A stretch of 64,000 nucleotides of DNA. Origin: Hippopus hippopus. Taxonomy: Eukaryota > Mollusca > Bivalvia > Cardiida > Cardiidae. Location of the stretch: NCBI GenBank assembly GCA_946811185.2, contig OX328096.1:24059881-24123880 (forward strand). Direction: 5' to 3'. Both the position numbers and the translations under genes were made by a program. Of this stretch, positions 16,031-27,737 are shown in pieces (the first letter of the stretch is position 1; each line of letters opens with the position of its first letter). The notes beneath the pieces were generated by a model. That model was not told where the DNA came from, made no database searches, and saw only the letters and a list, made by a program, of their open reading frames with translations.

Positions 16031-16417
16031 CAATCGAACTGGAACGATTATCCCGCGATTTTTTTGGTCAAAGTGAACATCTAAAATCGTACGTTCTCAA
16101 GAGATCATCGGACGGCCTCCATACGGTTTCCGTGGGTGGATCGTGCGATGCTATCACGACGTGTCTACGGGCTACGGGCTTGCCGGTTTCAAAATTTGTT
16201 ATTTTGCGGGATCGTAGAAGCTACGGCGCTGCGTAAATCCGTGTACGGTAATCGTATGCCCGCCGTACAGAGGCCGCACAGAGAGAGAGAGATACAGGCA
16301 TCCTGAGGTCATCGCAGGCCAAATCTGAGCATAACCTAGGTGTAAACTAGGTAATAGTATAAAGGAAGCATAAGAGCTAAGCAAACCGCAGGAATCTATA
16401 GGCATAAACCTTTTTCG

Positions 16418-16813
16418 GCTCAAAAATCTTCGCCATTGACACGGGTTCGTACATTTGGTACTGACGTTCGCGCATATAAACCAATGAAATTTGTCGTTCC
16501 AAACAGTGTCACCGTACTGTCACGTGACAAAAAGGTGTGAGCAGCTGTACGAAATTTCATTGGTTGAATTCACGACTGTTAGTACATATCAACCGATGAA
16601 ATTTCTCGTTCCAAACAATGTCACATGACAGAAGATGGCTGCGAAATAAGAACGTGGATCACAAATTCAACGAATTCTGAGGCGTTTCGTCGTTATTTTT
16701 AAACATGCTTAAAGGGTGGGTGCCGCTAATGCTGCGTTTCATTGGATCTAAAGTGCATTTTATATCTTGAAAACGGATGTACGAACCCGTGTCAATGTCG
16801 AAGATTTTTGAGC
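16418..16813. mobile_element. MITE with ~37-bp terminal inverted repeats
   Basis: GCTCAAAAATCTTCGCCATT, continuing to CACGGGTTCGTACAT, at the left is matched inverted by the sequence ending CGAAGATTTTTGAGC at the right, with one or two mismatches. Inside, CAATGAAATTTGTCGTTCCA occurs twice with small changes. No coding capacity. Confidence 0.8.
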
Positions 16814-17412
16814 GACTTTACAAGTTCGAGCGAATGTATCAGCCAGACTGCATTAGCCACTGACAAACAGTTGTGTTTTTCTGGTAGAAAAATGTTTTAG
16901 CTCTCAGCTGTAGAAAAAAATAGGAGAATAACTGATGGGGTAGAAAAGATACGTTGTTTTTTGTAACCGGGGGCGAGTAACGGACTGCATACAGTTAAAT
17001 CCCTTGTTTATACTATATAGTCTATGGGTGCCAGGAGTCAAACTACGGACCCCTATGCGCCAGAGCACCCCAGAGTACTCCGTCGTCCGAGATGGTGCGG
17101 TCGGAGCAGTGTAGTCACGTGACCTAACCGCGAAAAAATGGCGGAAAGGCGAACAGTGTTTGAACGTGAAGAGAGCAAAAGATGGTGTATTTGATATGGA
17201 AGTCTTCATAAGACATCCGTGTGTATTGCAAGCTGGTAATTTACGAGTCATTGATTGAAATAGAACTGTAACAACAATATTTCGATCATTGTCATCTATC
17301 TTTAGTTTTTCCTCTCACTTGACTTATCTCGGGAGTATGCCGTTCGTTCGATTTCACTTAATGTGCTGCTCCGGTGCAGTCGGAGTACTCTAAAAAATGG
17401 AATCAAGTATAT

Positions 17413-17644
17413 ATGGTGGCATAGTTCTGTCACGAGATACGAGATAACTATTGCGACGGTTTAAGAGAACTATCGCGATAAAACAAACTTTCCAAGAAAT
17501 ATTATCTAGATAATAAAAAGTTTCACGATTAGGTTTATTTTACGTTCGTGTATGGTGGCATATTTCTGCGGCGAGATACGAGATAGTTATTGCGATAATT
17601 TAAGAGAACTATCGTATGGTGGCATATTTCTGCTACAAGATACG
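17413..17644 (+). mobile_element. Partial copies of the TATGGTGGCATATTTCTG MITE
   Basis: Three terminus copies (starting near 17413, 17552 and 17613) are stacked head to tail, followed by pieces of the ATCGCGATA-rich subterminal sequence. Confidence 0.7.
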
Positions 17645-18318
17645 TATGGTGACATATTTCTGCTACGAGATACAAGATAGCTATCATGATAATTTTAGAA
17701 AACTATCGCGATAAATTAATGTTTCCTGGAAAATTTTATCGAGATACTGAGAAGTTTCCTGAAAAAAATATCACGATAAATTTAAATTTTTAACGCAAAA
17801 TTTCTCAATAGTGCACGAAGCTGACATTCGAGATAAAATTATCGTGATAGTTCTATCCGTTGCTCGATATCTATAAATAGAAAATTCATTATTTGGATGA
17901 ACTCGGTAGTCTTTGACTTCACAAGATTGAAATAAGTACTAATTTGAATTATTAACAAGTGTAGCTTAATTGGTAAATTTTGACAAGACTCGAAATGAAC
18001 AGAAGTCTGTAAAATCACAAAAACGACTCGAAATGCCTCCTACGAACAACCTTAGAACCGTTCCCGGTAAAGGAGAATTCATAAGGTTGTAGACGAAGCT
18101 GTTTCGAAACCGTATCTAATAATAGATACCGTGAATGTCAATTGTGGGCACGAAAGCACAAAAATATCATGATAACAGTTAGAATTATCGCAATATTTTT
18201 ATCGTGAAACTTTTTATTATCTAGATAATATTTCCAGGAAACTTTGTTTTATCACGATAGTTCTCTTAAATTATCGCAATAGCTATCTCGTATTTCGCGG
18301 CAGAAATATGCCACCATA
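17645..18318 (+). mobile_element. TATGGTGGCATATTTCTG MITE, complete copy 1
   Basis: The copy starts TATGGTGACATATTTCTG and ends with the inverted CAGAAATATGCCACCATA. Long subterminal arms rich in ATCGCGATAA flank a unique core containing CTCGAAATGCCTCCTACGAA. It is a non-autonomous element of about 674 bp. Confidence 0.8.
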
Positions 18319-18966
18319 GATACGAGATAGCTATCATGATAAATTGAGAAAACTATCGCGATAAATTAAAGTTTCCTGGAAATTTTATCGAGATAGTGAA
18401 AAGTTTCCTGAAAAAAATATCACGATAAACTTAATATTTTAACGCAAAATTTTTCAACTGTGCACGTAGCTGACATTCGAGATAAAATTATTGTGATAGT
18501 TCTATCCGTTTCTCGATATCTATACATAGAAAATTCACCATTTGGATGAACTCGGTAGTTTTTGACTTCACAAGATTGCAGTGAGTAAAATTTCGAATCA
18601 TTAACAATTGTAGCTTAATTGGTAAATTTTGACAAGACTCAAAATGAACAGAAATCTGTTAGAACACAAAGACGACTCGAAATGCCTCCTACGAACAACT
18701 TTAAAACCATTCAGGGAAAAGGAGAATTCATAAGGTTGTAGACGAAGATCTTCCGAAACCGTATCTAATTATAGATACCGTGAATGTCAGTTATGGGCAC
18801 GAAAGCAAAACAAATCATGATAACAGTTAGAATTATCGCGATATTTTTATCGTGAAAAATTTTATTATCTAGATAATATTTCCAGGAAACTTTGTTTTAT
18901 CACGATAGTTCTCTCGAATTATCGCAATAGCTATCTCGTATCTCGCGGCAGAAATAGGCCACCATA
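18319..18966 (+). mobile_element. TATGGTGGCATATTTCTG MITE, tandem copy 2
   Basis: Follows copy 1 directly, lacking only the first terminal bases, and shares the same core (CGAAATGCCTCCTACGAACA). It ends CAGAAATAGGCCACCATA. The tandem junction may be an unequal crossover at the shared terminus. Confidence 0.8.
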
Positions 18967-19303
18967 CGATTCGAATTTTAACTTACTGCCATCCTGTAAA
19001 GTCAAAAATACCGAGTTCATCCAAATGGTGAATTTTCTATTTATAGATATCGAGAAACGGGTAGAACTATGTAACGATAATTTTATCTCGAACGTCAGCT
19101 TCGTGCACAAATGAGAAATTTTGCATTAAGATATTTACTGATAAATGTAAAATTTTATAGATAACAAAGTTTATCATGGTATTTCCTTTTCTCCAGAAAA
19201 CTTTTCACTATCTAGATAAAATTTCCAGGAAACTTTTATACATGTATATCGCGATAGTTTTCCATAGTTATATCGTATCTCGTGGTAGAAATAAGCCACC
19301 ATA
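18967..19303 (-). mobile_element. TATGGTGGCATATTTCTG MITE, inverted half copy
   Basis: The reverse complement of the left half of the family (CCGAGTTCATCCAAATGGTG, ending GCCACCATA). It stops 80 bases before COX6B exon 3. Confidence 0.75.
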
Positions 19304-19383
19304 AGTATGTATACATGTTAAACCTTGTCACCCAAAACTGCTGTCCAGAAAGTGTTGTCTCAATATCAGTGTTTGTCTTTCAG

Positions 19384-19498
19384 GTACTGTCTGACCAACT
19401 TTATAGATTACTATCGATGTAAAGAAATAAAAGGTGAAGACTATGTTAACTGCTTCTACTTCCGGAGGGTCGCTGAAATGACGTGTCCCTCTTTCATG
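19384..19498 (+). CDS. COX6B1: COX6B exon 3 with CX9C and CX10C motifs
   Basis: The exon follows GTTTGTCTTTCAG and ends at ATG|GTATGT. It encodes the diagnostic cysteine pattern: YCLTNFIDYYRC (CX9C, residues 38-48) and CFYFRRVAEMTC (CX10C, residues 59-70), followed by PSF. These cysteines form the disulfides needed for import by the MIA pathway and for the intermembrane-space fold. Phase is 2 in and 0 out. Confidence 0.93.
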
Positions 19499-19533
19499 GT
19501 ATGTCCCCCATCTCCACTGCAGTGCTCTCTTTA

Positions 19534-19748
19534 CCTTTTACCAAACAACCCCGTGATTTAGCGTCCCCCCCCCCCCTGTGGATGAAGCGTTTGGAAATCA
19601 ACATGAAAAAATGCTGGTAACCGGTATCATCTCCTTTTCCCATTATGTTTTCCACCGTTCAAAAGGCTGTCATTTGAGCCAGATTTTTTATCTGTAACTA
19701 CTTTCAACCAGGACAAGTCTAAAATTCTGTCGCGTTGTTCAGGGTTAA
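19534..19748 (-). mobile_element. TTAA-family MITE, diverged
   Basis: CCTTTTACCAAACAACCCC at the left and GTTCAGGGTTAA at the right; the central palindrome is partly eroded. Confidence 0.7.
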
Positions 19749-22446
19749 ATCTTGTAAGACGTCAGAATTTGAGACCTGTTCATATCAAAAACATTTTTAG
19801 GGGAAAGAGTAAATGCAACTAAAGTGTAGGGGAAATGTCGCATACCACTTTTTTTTTCTTTTTCCAAGAATTTTTAAAACATTGTGGTCATCTGCTTTGG
19901 TTTGAACCCATATCAATACTACTCAGTGTAAAAATACCACGAAAATATCTATTGATGCTATTTGATTCGAAATACGTGACGGAGCACTTTAATACAGAAG
20001 CAAAAAGTGTAAATCACGATCAGACTGCATGCATGGGCAGGATGGCATTAATCTGTACTCTCCACGAAAGACATGCCAATGGCTTAATGAAGGTTAGTTG
20101 ACTTCAAATCATCGTCATAAAAGATTTCTCGCTTTTATCGTCACATCAGTGAAGTGAAATGAAATTTACACTTCGGTTGCGGGGGGTTGCTAACAATTCT
20201 TATTCCATGTCATACGACTATACCACAAGCACATGCTGTCTAATGGTACCATTGTATGGTGCAATGAAATAATTTTACATTAAATTATCAGAATATTCTA
20301 AAGAACATGGGTAGTTTCGAATGATGTTTTAGTGGCATCAAGTCCATTGCCCACCCATTTATTTTTGAGATTTGCTGGTACTACATTCAAGCTATCGATG
20401 CCTTGACAACTGACTCTCCTAGGTGGCCAGCATTAAAAGCAGAAATCGAACCAGAAAATCCTGATTGGAAACCAAAAACCTGAACCATCGGCGGATACAG
20501 CAGGCAGGTAGTGGGGGGTCCGGCTTCCCCCCCCCCCCTGGAATTTTCAAAGTAACCGCTGTCTGCCTGAACTTTTGACCAAGTATGAATGTAGCATTAG
20601 ATTCTAGATCATTTTCTTTTTTGCAGTTTTCAAGTAATATTGTTCGCATGTAGACTGTACTATTATACTAGTATACACACCAACTCAAAAATGGAAATAT
20701 TTTACAGGGTTCCGGGAACTTCCGAATCGAATGGGCTTCGCATTTGGCGCCATTTGCAATAGATTTTTGAATGTGGGGCAAGAAAATACTGATTGGCGAA
20801 AATGACTGGCGCCGATAATTTTTCATATCGGGCCGGGGTGTGTACTTTCCGATACTGGTCCCGTTCACCGCTATGCATTAAATGCAGGACAGCCAATCCA
20901 TCGATAAAGTTGAAATTAATCGGCTAGAATAAACTACGGCGCCGACGTTATCCAAATTACTTCACATATTAATGTCATTTACACCTGACTATCCGAACAT
21001 ACATACACTTCCGATTACTTGATAAACTTCCGGCTAAACAAAATTTGTCAATTAATTTGGAAAAACTTTAAGAAAGTGAAAGTATCGAAGACTAGTGTCT
21101 CTTATTAATGGTGAATGTTATTAAATGCCCAAATAAATCATGATCACAGATAAAATCGATATATTCTGTATATCAGTACAGCGGGTTTCCAAAATGGCGA
21201 CCGCGTGGCAGTCGGTACTCACTAAAACCCGAAGGGTAATGTTACCGTCGTCCTCGGAATATTGAATGTCGTTTTTCCTCCATTAATCGCCCACTTCTTG
21301 AAAATCTTGTTTGATTTTTAACATTTTACCTTCTGTATGTTTCAAAAAGTAAATAGCCTCCTCTTGAACGCTGTGTTACAGAGGAGGAAATTGCTCTAAA
21401 TTAACAATTTCTACTTTTGTAACAATGTTTTCACACACTGACATTGTTGTTACTTGTTTTGTACCATTTAAACTTCTGTATGTTTCAAAAAGGTCTCTCT
21501 TAGCAATTTGTTACAAAAGGAGAAATTGTTCTGAATGACCCATTTTTGGTTTGTCACAGTGGTTTTACAGACATTGGCGATAGATAGATCTACTTATACT
21601 TAATAGATGGAGATTTTTCTTTATTAAAAATAATTCTTAAACTATATTCATACAATAAACATAGATATGGGTAATTAAATCTCATTAAAACAAATGTTTT
21701 CTTGTTTATTTTATTGCCTATGATATAACCATGAGATAATAATTTATTGACCAATTCTTGATTAGGCCCGATCTCCCTGTACTTTCATTATAAGATTGGC
21801 ACCAACTGGCTCCAGTTATTTCAATCTGGCGCAAACTTTTCACATTAGGTGAAAGTAATGGCACAAGAAAAAAATTAGCCAGAGGGAACTCTAATTTTAT
21901 GCAGCAGCAAATTCGAGTATGTAATGATCTATTTGATTTTCCGGAACACCTCTCCCCCCCTTGGAAAAAAATCCAGGATCTGCCCCTGTTAATGATTAGA
22001 AGTTTTGGATTGTTTTCAAGATAATGTTTTTTCTGTGTACAAGTAGATTTCCAGATCCCTACATCTAGATCTCCAGCAGATAGGAAAACTGGATGTATGT
22101 ACATGTATATGAATTGCCAGCATTTCAGTAACATAAATAGGAAGACTATTAGTCTTGTTAACACTTTCTGAAGCATTATGAACATAAGTCAACCAAAGAA
22201 ACGAAATAAGGACAAACTGTATGTGCTTGAAAGAAATGTAATAAAAGAAACATTGTATAATATTCTCTTGGTCCTAGAAATGCAGATATGTCAAGGTGGC
22301 ATATCCACATATATACCAAGTATAATGTATATTTAATGAAAATGTTACAAATTAAAAATATACCTGTCCCCAGATAGAAAGGTTCTCTACAATTCAGTAA
22401 GTTCTGCAGTACATTGTGTGTACAGTCTGGTTTTCCTGCAGATAAT

Positions 22447-22674
22447 TTAACCTTTTACCAAACAATCCCTGGTTTTAACGAACCTGAGGAAGAAGCCTTC
22501 TGAAAACACTGTGGGAAAAGGAGAAAATATTGGTAACAGCATTTTCTCCTTTTCCCACAATGTTTTCTACCCTTTCAAAGTCAAGTTTCAATTTTTGAGT
22601 CACTTTTATTTTGTCATCTACAAATACTTTCAATTTGGACCAGTCTAAGATTTTGTCATTTGGTAAAGAGTTAA
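22447..22674 (-). mobile_element. TTAA-family MITE, full length
   Basis: Flanked by TTAA on both sides, 228 bp; lies in COX6B intron 3. Confidence 0.9.
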
Positions 22675-22891
22675 AGCTGGATCTGTAATTTCAAAGTGAA
22701 GTAGCAAACAGTTTATGAACGCACATTGCTGTCGCCCATGATGGTGAAAAGGTTAATGCTGTAATGGAAGAAATACACAATAATAATATTCTGGTGGCTG
22801 ATATATTAGTAAATGAGTAAATTGTTCTGTTTAAAGCTTTTCTCCTCAGGGTTGTTAAGTATGTTTGTTTTTCTTCTATTTACCGTTTCAG

Positions 22892-22975
22892 AGAGAGAAA
22901 TGGTTGGAACAAATCCGGGAAGAACGATTTCCATACTATAACTTTGACAAACATGGAAAGAGGATGAAAGATTAA
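22892..22975 (+). CDS. COX6B1: COX6B exon 4 (stop codon)
   Basis: After the acceptor TTACCGTTTCAG the phase-0 exon encodes REKWLEQIREERFPYYNFDK and a basic end, with TAA at 22973-22975. The W-x-x-Q-R/E-x-x-x-F-P pattern agrees with the family C-terminus. The tail after FP is about ten residues longer and more basic than in vertebrates. Confidence 0.88.
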   Translation, partial: REKWLEQIREERFPYYNFDKHGKRMKD

Positions 22976-23104
22976 TCACATAACATGAACCTTTAGAGTG
23001 TAGAACTTTGCTATGGGATATAGCGCAGATATACAGGACCTGACATATGTTGGTATTGAGATGAAATTTTATCAAGAGAGTCTAGCAAAAATTTTTCTAA
23101 ACAA

Positions 23105-23415
23105 ACATCTGGCAAGCTGGTAACCAGTATTTTCTCCTTATCCCAAAATACTTTCTGACCATTCAACTATAAATCCTATAATTTGACCTACATTAAATTT
23201 GCTTTCAGTTTGGACAAGTCTAAAACTGTCTTGTCTTGTAAAAAGTTAAGTTTTTAGCAGGCCACAAAATTTGAGACTTGTCCAAATTGGAAGCATTTGC
23301 AGACGACAATATAAGTATGACTCAAAATATGGGATTTGTTGTTAAAAGAGTAGAAAACATTGTGGGAAAAGCAGAAAAATGCATTTCTTTTTTTATAAAT
23401 AATGTTTTAAAAAAG
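23105..23415. mobile_element. Two facing TTAA-family fragments
   Basis: 23105-23249 is a right-end fragment ending AAAAGTTAA; 23260-23415 is an opposite-strand fragment with its left half and palindrome arm. Confidence 0.6.
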
Positions 23416-23749
23416 CCCTTTACTGTGACTTGTAAATGAAAACAAACTCACATGATATATTTGCTCAATCTCACCATAATTTTATTTGGTAAATATACAT
23501 GTATGAAAAACAATGAGAACATCATACAGAGTCTGTAGTATGACTTGAAATCATCTAGAAAACAATAAAAAATCATGTAGACAATTATATGTTTTACAAA
23601 TATAAGATTAGTTAAACCAGTTTTTTTTTTCCATTTTAACAATTGACAACACAATCCCAAGTTTTAACAATGCTCAATAAGACGCCTTTTGAAAACTTGT
23701 ATAAGGCAAATATATACTATTGGGCTCCCAGATAAGACCAAGTATGTGT

Positions 23750-23952
23750 AACCCTTTACCATACAGTCCCAAGTTTTAACCACCCTAAGGAAAAAGCCTT
23801 TTGAAAACATTGTAGGAAAAGAAGAAAATGCTGATAACCAGCATTTTCTCCTTTTCCCTCCATGTTTTCTACCCTTTCAAAAATAAACCCAACTATTTGA
23901 GTTAAATTAACTTTGTTGTCTGCAAATGCTTTGAATATGGACAGGTCTCATT
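23750..23952 (-). mobile_element. TTAA-family MITE
   Basis: Nearly complete; the distal end is shortened at GGACAGGTCTCATTAA. A 50-bp fragment of the same family precedes it at 23656-23706. Confidence 0.8.
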
Positions 23953-24353
23953 AATTTTTTATAATCCTTCCTCCTCACAGTCATCATATTCACTTTACAT
24001 CTTGTTTCGTATTTAAAATAATTCTAAACAGTTGGGGAGATATGCCATGGTAACAAATGCACTCTTTCCAAGCCACTGGCTGCTTTCTGATGTATATAAT
24101 GACAGTAAAGTATTCAAAGGTGAGGAATAATTCATGAAACAAAGCAATCAATCACCTTGCAGAACAGGTTTTTCGTAGTATCACAAAATAAATGCAATAT
24201 ACAGTCTCAATCAACACAAAAGATGCAAACTTCAAGCCTGTTTTCTCAGAAAATCTGACAAAAAGTAGCAGATGGCACAGATCCATGATTGGACTACATG
24301 TTCTGTGCAGTCTGATCTTGATTTTAACTGTCAGAAAAAAAATTATCAGCTCT

Positions 24354-24482
24354 TTAACACTTTACCACACAATCCAATTTTTTAAAGGCCTTCAGGAGGA
24401 AGGCTTTTTTAAAACATTGTTGGAAAAGGAAAAAATGCTTTTCTGTCTTTTAAATGACAAATTTACCATTTTTGGAAAAGGC
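24354..24482 (-). mobile_element. TTAA-family MITE, half copy
   Basis: Left terminus plus one palindrome arm only. Confidence 0.65.
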
Positions 24483-24685
24483 AGCATCTGAATGAATCTA
24501 CCACAGTTTCCACGGCAAATATTATTCCATAATGTAACTACATGTAATATTCAGTCATTAGGCATGAACCACTTGTTGCAGTTTCAAGGCTGTTTTAATC
24601 AGAGTATGGATCAATGATCAGACCCCGTATTTCATACAGTCTGATCTTGATCTAAATTCCCTCTGAAAGCACCTTAGACTTTGAC

Positions 24686-24907
24686 TTTTTACCAATGAAA
24701 AAATTTTAAAAAATTTTAAAATTGAAAGCATTTGCAGAGAATACAATAAATGTTACTGAAAAACTGAAATATGTTTTTGGGAGGGTAGAAAACATTATGG
24801 GAAAAGAAGAAAATACTGGTTACCAGAATTTCTCCTTTTTCCAAAATATTTCAAAAGCCTTCTTCCAGGTGGTCATTGAAACTTGGTTTTGTTTGGTAAA
24901 GAGTTAA
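24686..24907 (+). mobile_element. TTAA-family MITE
   Basis: Ends GGTAAAGAGTTAA; the left TTAA is mutated. Confidence 0.8.
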
Positions 24908-24991
24908 ACAGGCTAAGAGTTGAAACCTTTCATAAAGCACTAAAGCACTGATAACTCAAAACTGATTCAAATTTTTTCTCACAATAAATTT

Positions 24992-25190
24992 TAGACCTTT
25001 TACCATACATTACTGTGTTTTAATGACCCTAGCAAAGAAGGCCTTTGATAACAGTTCAGAAAAATTGAGAACACCCTGATAACCAGCACTTTTTCCAACA
25101 TGTTTTCTACGTTTTCAAAATACAACTTCCATCATATGAGCTTGATTCAATTTGTCACCTAACAAATGCTTGTAAATAAATGAGTTTAAA
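24992..25190 (-). mobile_element. TTAA-family MITE, diverged
   Basis: Both halves recognisable, with many substitutions in the palindrome. Confidence 0.65.
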
Positions 25191-25273
25191 CTTCAACACA
25201 AACATCTAAAAAGGCACTGGTACACAAAATTGCACAATTATAAAAGCAACAAAATAAGCATAAAACTTACACG

Positions 25274-25541
25274 TGAGCCATGCTCTGTGAAAAAGGAGTC
25301 TAATGCATCTGCAAAATGTATCGACCCAGATCAGCCTGTGCAGTCCGCGCAGGCTGACCTGGGTCGTAACTTTTTGTTACTGATCAATTTTCTGCATGTC
25401 TAAGGGCCAGTCTACTTCATGATGCAGTCAGTTGTTTGACAAAAAGGATTTTATGCATCCATAATTATGTGAAGATTTGCTTGGTATTACTAAAATATTT
25501 CACTGAGATGCATTAAACCACCTTTTGCCAGAGTATGACTC
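25274..25541 (-). mobile_element. TGAGCCATGCTC MITE
   Basis: The hairpin-proximal end comes first (GACCCAGATCAGCCTG); it ends GCCAGAGTATGACTCA. Confidence 0.8.
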
Positions 25542-25550
25542 ATATATTTG

Positions 25551-25801
25551 GGCCATGCTCTGGCAAAAGGGGGCTTAATGCATCTCCGTGATGTATGATA
25601 CCTAGCAAGTCATCTCATAATTATGGATCCATAGAATCCATTGTCCAACAACCGACTGAATCATGAGATAGAATGATCCTTCAACATGCAGAAAATGTAA
25701 AGACAGCGAAAAGTTTCGGCCTATGTCAGCCTGCGCAGGCTGACATGTGTCGATACTTTTCGCAAATGCATCAAGCCCCCTTTTCACAGTGCACGGCTCA
25801 T
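25551..25801 (+). mobile_element. TGAGCCATGCTC MITE, opposite orientation
   Basis: Directly beside the previous copy in reverse direction, so the two form a ~530-bp inverted pair. Ends CACAGTGCACGGCTCA. Confidence 0.8.
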
Positions 25802-25918
25802 TTACATGTATTTAAAAACAGAAATGCAGAAAAAAGATCTTCTTAAAGGAGTTGCATCTAAAGAGTGAGAAAATGTGGCTTAAACTGATATCTAACACCA
25901 AGATAACATGAAAGAGCA

Positions 25919-26060
25919 TTTAACCTTTTAACAAACAATCCCATGCTATAACAACCCTGATGAAAATGACTTTTGAAAACCTTGTGGAAAAAGGAGAATA
26001 TGCTGGTAATCATCATTTTCTCTTTTTTCCACAATGTTTTGTACCCTTACAAATATGTTT
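25919..26060 (-). mobile_element. TTAA-family MITE, truncated
   Basis: Left half and palindrome only. Confidence 0.7.
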
Positions 26061-26144
26061 TTTATAAAATCAACTATGATAGATGTAGGTTGATTGATTG
26101 TATGGTCTTAAACGCCATTTTCATGATAGATGTAGGTTGATTGA

Positions 26145-26436
26145 CTGATTGATTGTATGGTCTTAAACGCCATTTTCAACATTCTTTCAATTATATTGCG
26201 GCAGCCAGTGCACCTATCCATGCTTTCCTGGAGTTTCTTTTACCAGTACTAGCCACAATTTTCTTTCCAAGCCACTGGCTTTTTGCCCACAGAACCATCG
26301 TTGAAACAATGGTCAACAGTGAGAGAGGAAGGAATCCTGTTGCAATGACTATCATCTGAAGCCTCAGCCGAGCCAGGGATCAAACCAGCGACCACCTGTT
26401 CTCAAGTCCTGTATGCTACCGACTTAGCAACTGGGG
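26145..26436 (-). mobile_element. tRNA-derived SINE
   Basis: The tail is at the low end (GATTGTATGGTCTTAAACGC, present twice at 26094-26125 and 26150-26180), then the body CCAAGCCACTGGCT. The tRNA-like head at 26380-26436 has a damaged B box. Confidence 0.75.
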
Positions 26437-26607
26437 TTGGCAATAGATGTGGGAATAGGGAAAAATGCTTATTACACACAAAGGCCTCTTTTCTCACAAT
26501 CTTTCAGTGTTTTTCAATTTTTTTCCTTTGTGTCCTTGAAAAATACCTCATAATTATAATCATACAATTACAAGTTCTTGTCAAGTCAAAGGGAATTTTC
26601 TCAAGAT

Positions 26608-26812
26608 GGTTTTACTCTTTATCAAACAACAAAATTTTAGACTGGTCCAAATTGAAGGCATTTGCAGAAGACACTTGTTCCTAGTAAGATAGAAAACATT
26701 GTTGGAAAAGCAGAAAATGCTGGTTACCTGCATTTTATCCTTTTACCACAATGTTTTCAAAAGCCTTCTTCCTCAGGGTCGTGAAAAGTTGGGATTGTGT
26801 GGTAAACAGTTA
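26608..26812 (+). mobile_element. TTAA-family MITE
   Basis: Shortened in the left half; ends GTGTGGTAAACAGTTAA. Confidence 0.8.
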
Positions 26813-26973
26813 AAACTTTTGGACATTGTCTGAAAAAGAATGCTCTTTTATAAATCTTCACATTTGACATCAGAAGTTACAGGAATATACAATACAAAAG
26901 GCAAAAAAAAAGGCATAAAAAATCTCAAACAATACACACAATTTATCACATACCTATTACTTTTACGGGTCAT

Positions 26974-27573
26974 GTAAGTGAGCCATGCTCTGTGAAAAGG
27001 GGGCTAAGTGTATCTCTCTCATGCGTTGTACTAAGCAAGATATCACATCATTAGGGATCCATAAACTCCACTTTGTCTATCAACCGGCTGGATCTGGTGG
27101 TGTAATGGTCCCTTGACATGTAGAAAATTGATCAATAGCAAAAAGATTCAACCCTGGTCAGCCTGTGTGGACTGTGCAGGCTGACCTGGGTCGATTGTAT
27201 GGTTGTATGGTGTTTAACGTCGTTTTCAACATTATTTCAGTTATATCGCGGCGGCCAGTGCACCTATCCATGCGTTCCTGGAGTCTCTTTTACCAGTACT
27301 TCGCACAATTTTCTTTCCAAGCCACTGGCTGCTTTCCCACATAATCATCATCGAAACAATGATCAGCAGTGGGAGAGGAATGAATCCTGTCGCAGTGACT
27401 ATCATCAATCCTCGGAAAGAAATTGGCCGAGCCAGGAGGTCGTAGCCAGGGATCGAACCCTGGACCCCGTGTTCTCAAGTCCTGCACGCTACCAACTGAG
27501 CTACAGGGGCTCAGCTGACCTGGGTCGAAACTTTTTGCAGATGCATTAAGCCCCCCTTTTCATAGAGCATGAC
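26974..27573 (+). mobile_element. TGAGCCATGCTC MITE split by a SINE
   Basis: Left part 26974-27194, right part 27514-27573, ending CATAGAGCATGACTAA. The interruption is the SINE at 27195-27513. Confidence 0.85.
27195..27513 (-). mobile_element. tRNA-derived SINE with target-site duplication, reference copy
   Basis: On the minus strand the element begins AGCCCCTGTAGCTCAGTTGG, with an A box complementary to 27492-27503 and a B box GGTTCGATCCC complementary to 27449-27459, both typical of tRNA polymerase III promoters. The body and a tail containing CGACGTTAAACACCATACAA follow. GCTGACCTGGGTCGA flanks both sides (27180-27194 and 27514-27528) as a 15-bp target duplication, the mark of LINE-driven insertion. 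Length 319 bp. Confidence 0.9.
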
Positions 27574-27737
27574 TAAAGTACATTATACCCAGATAAAATC
27601 AGACATGATGCAAAAAGAAATCGGTATCTACACAGAGTCAGATATGGTCGCAAATACCATACAGTGTTGTAACTTGTGTGTGAACTACTTTTGCCTTGTT
27701 TGTTGATTTGATCAGTCAAAATGTTACCTAATTACAT

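Larger units (their letters stand above)
14947..19383. other. COX6B intron 2, repeat-filled
   Basis: The intron runs from 14633 to 19383. The part after the MITE holds tRNA-like SINE heads, a long-TIR MITE and the ATCGCGATA inverted-repeat cluster, listed separately. The longest open frames here lack codon structure or known motifs. Confidence 0.6.
19499..22891. other. COX6B intron 3
   Basis: Two TTAA-family MITEs are listed separately, and a G/C homopolymer run lies near 20520-20540. The rest shows no repeat pair or exon I can support; open frames near 20419-20896 and 21718-22185 look like chance. Confidence 0.6.

Noticed and set aside
16904..17251. Minus-strand open frame of 115 codons
   Set aside because: No domain, odd composition, and no supporting splice sites or relatives; likely chance in GC-richer intron sequence.
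21718..22185. Minus-strand open frame of 155 codons
   Set aside because: Lies in a COX6B intron, has a biased mix of residues without motifs, and no repeat or exon evidence.
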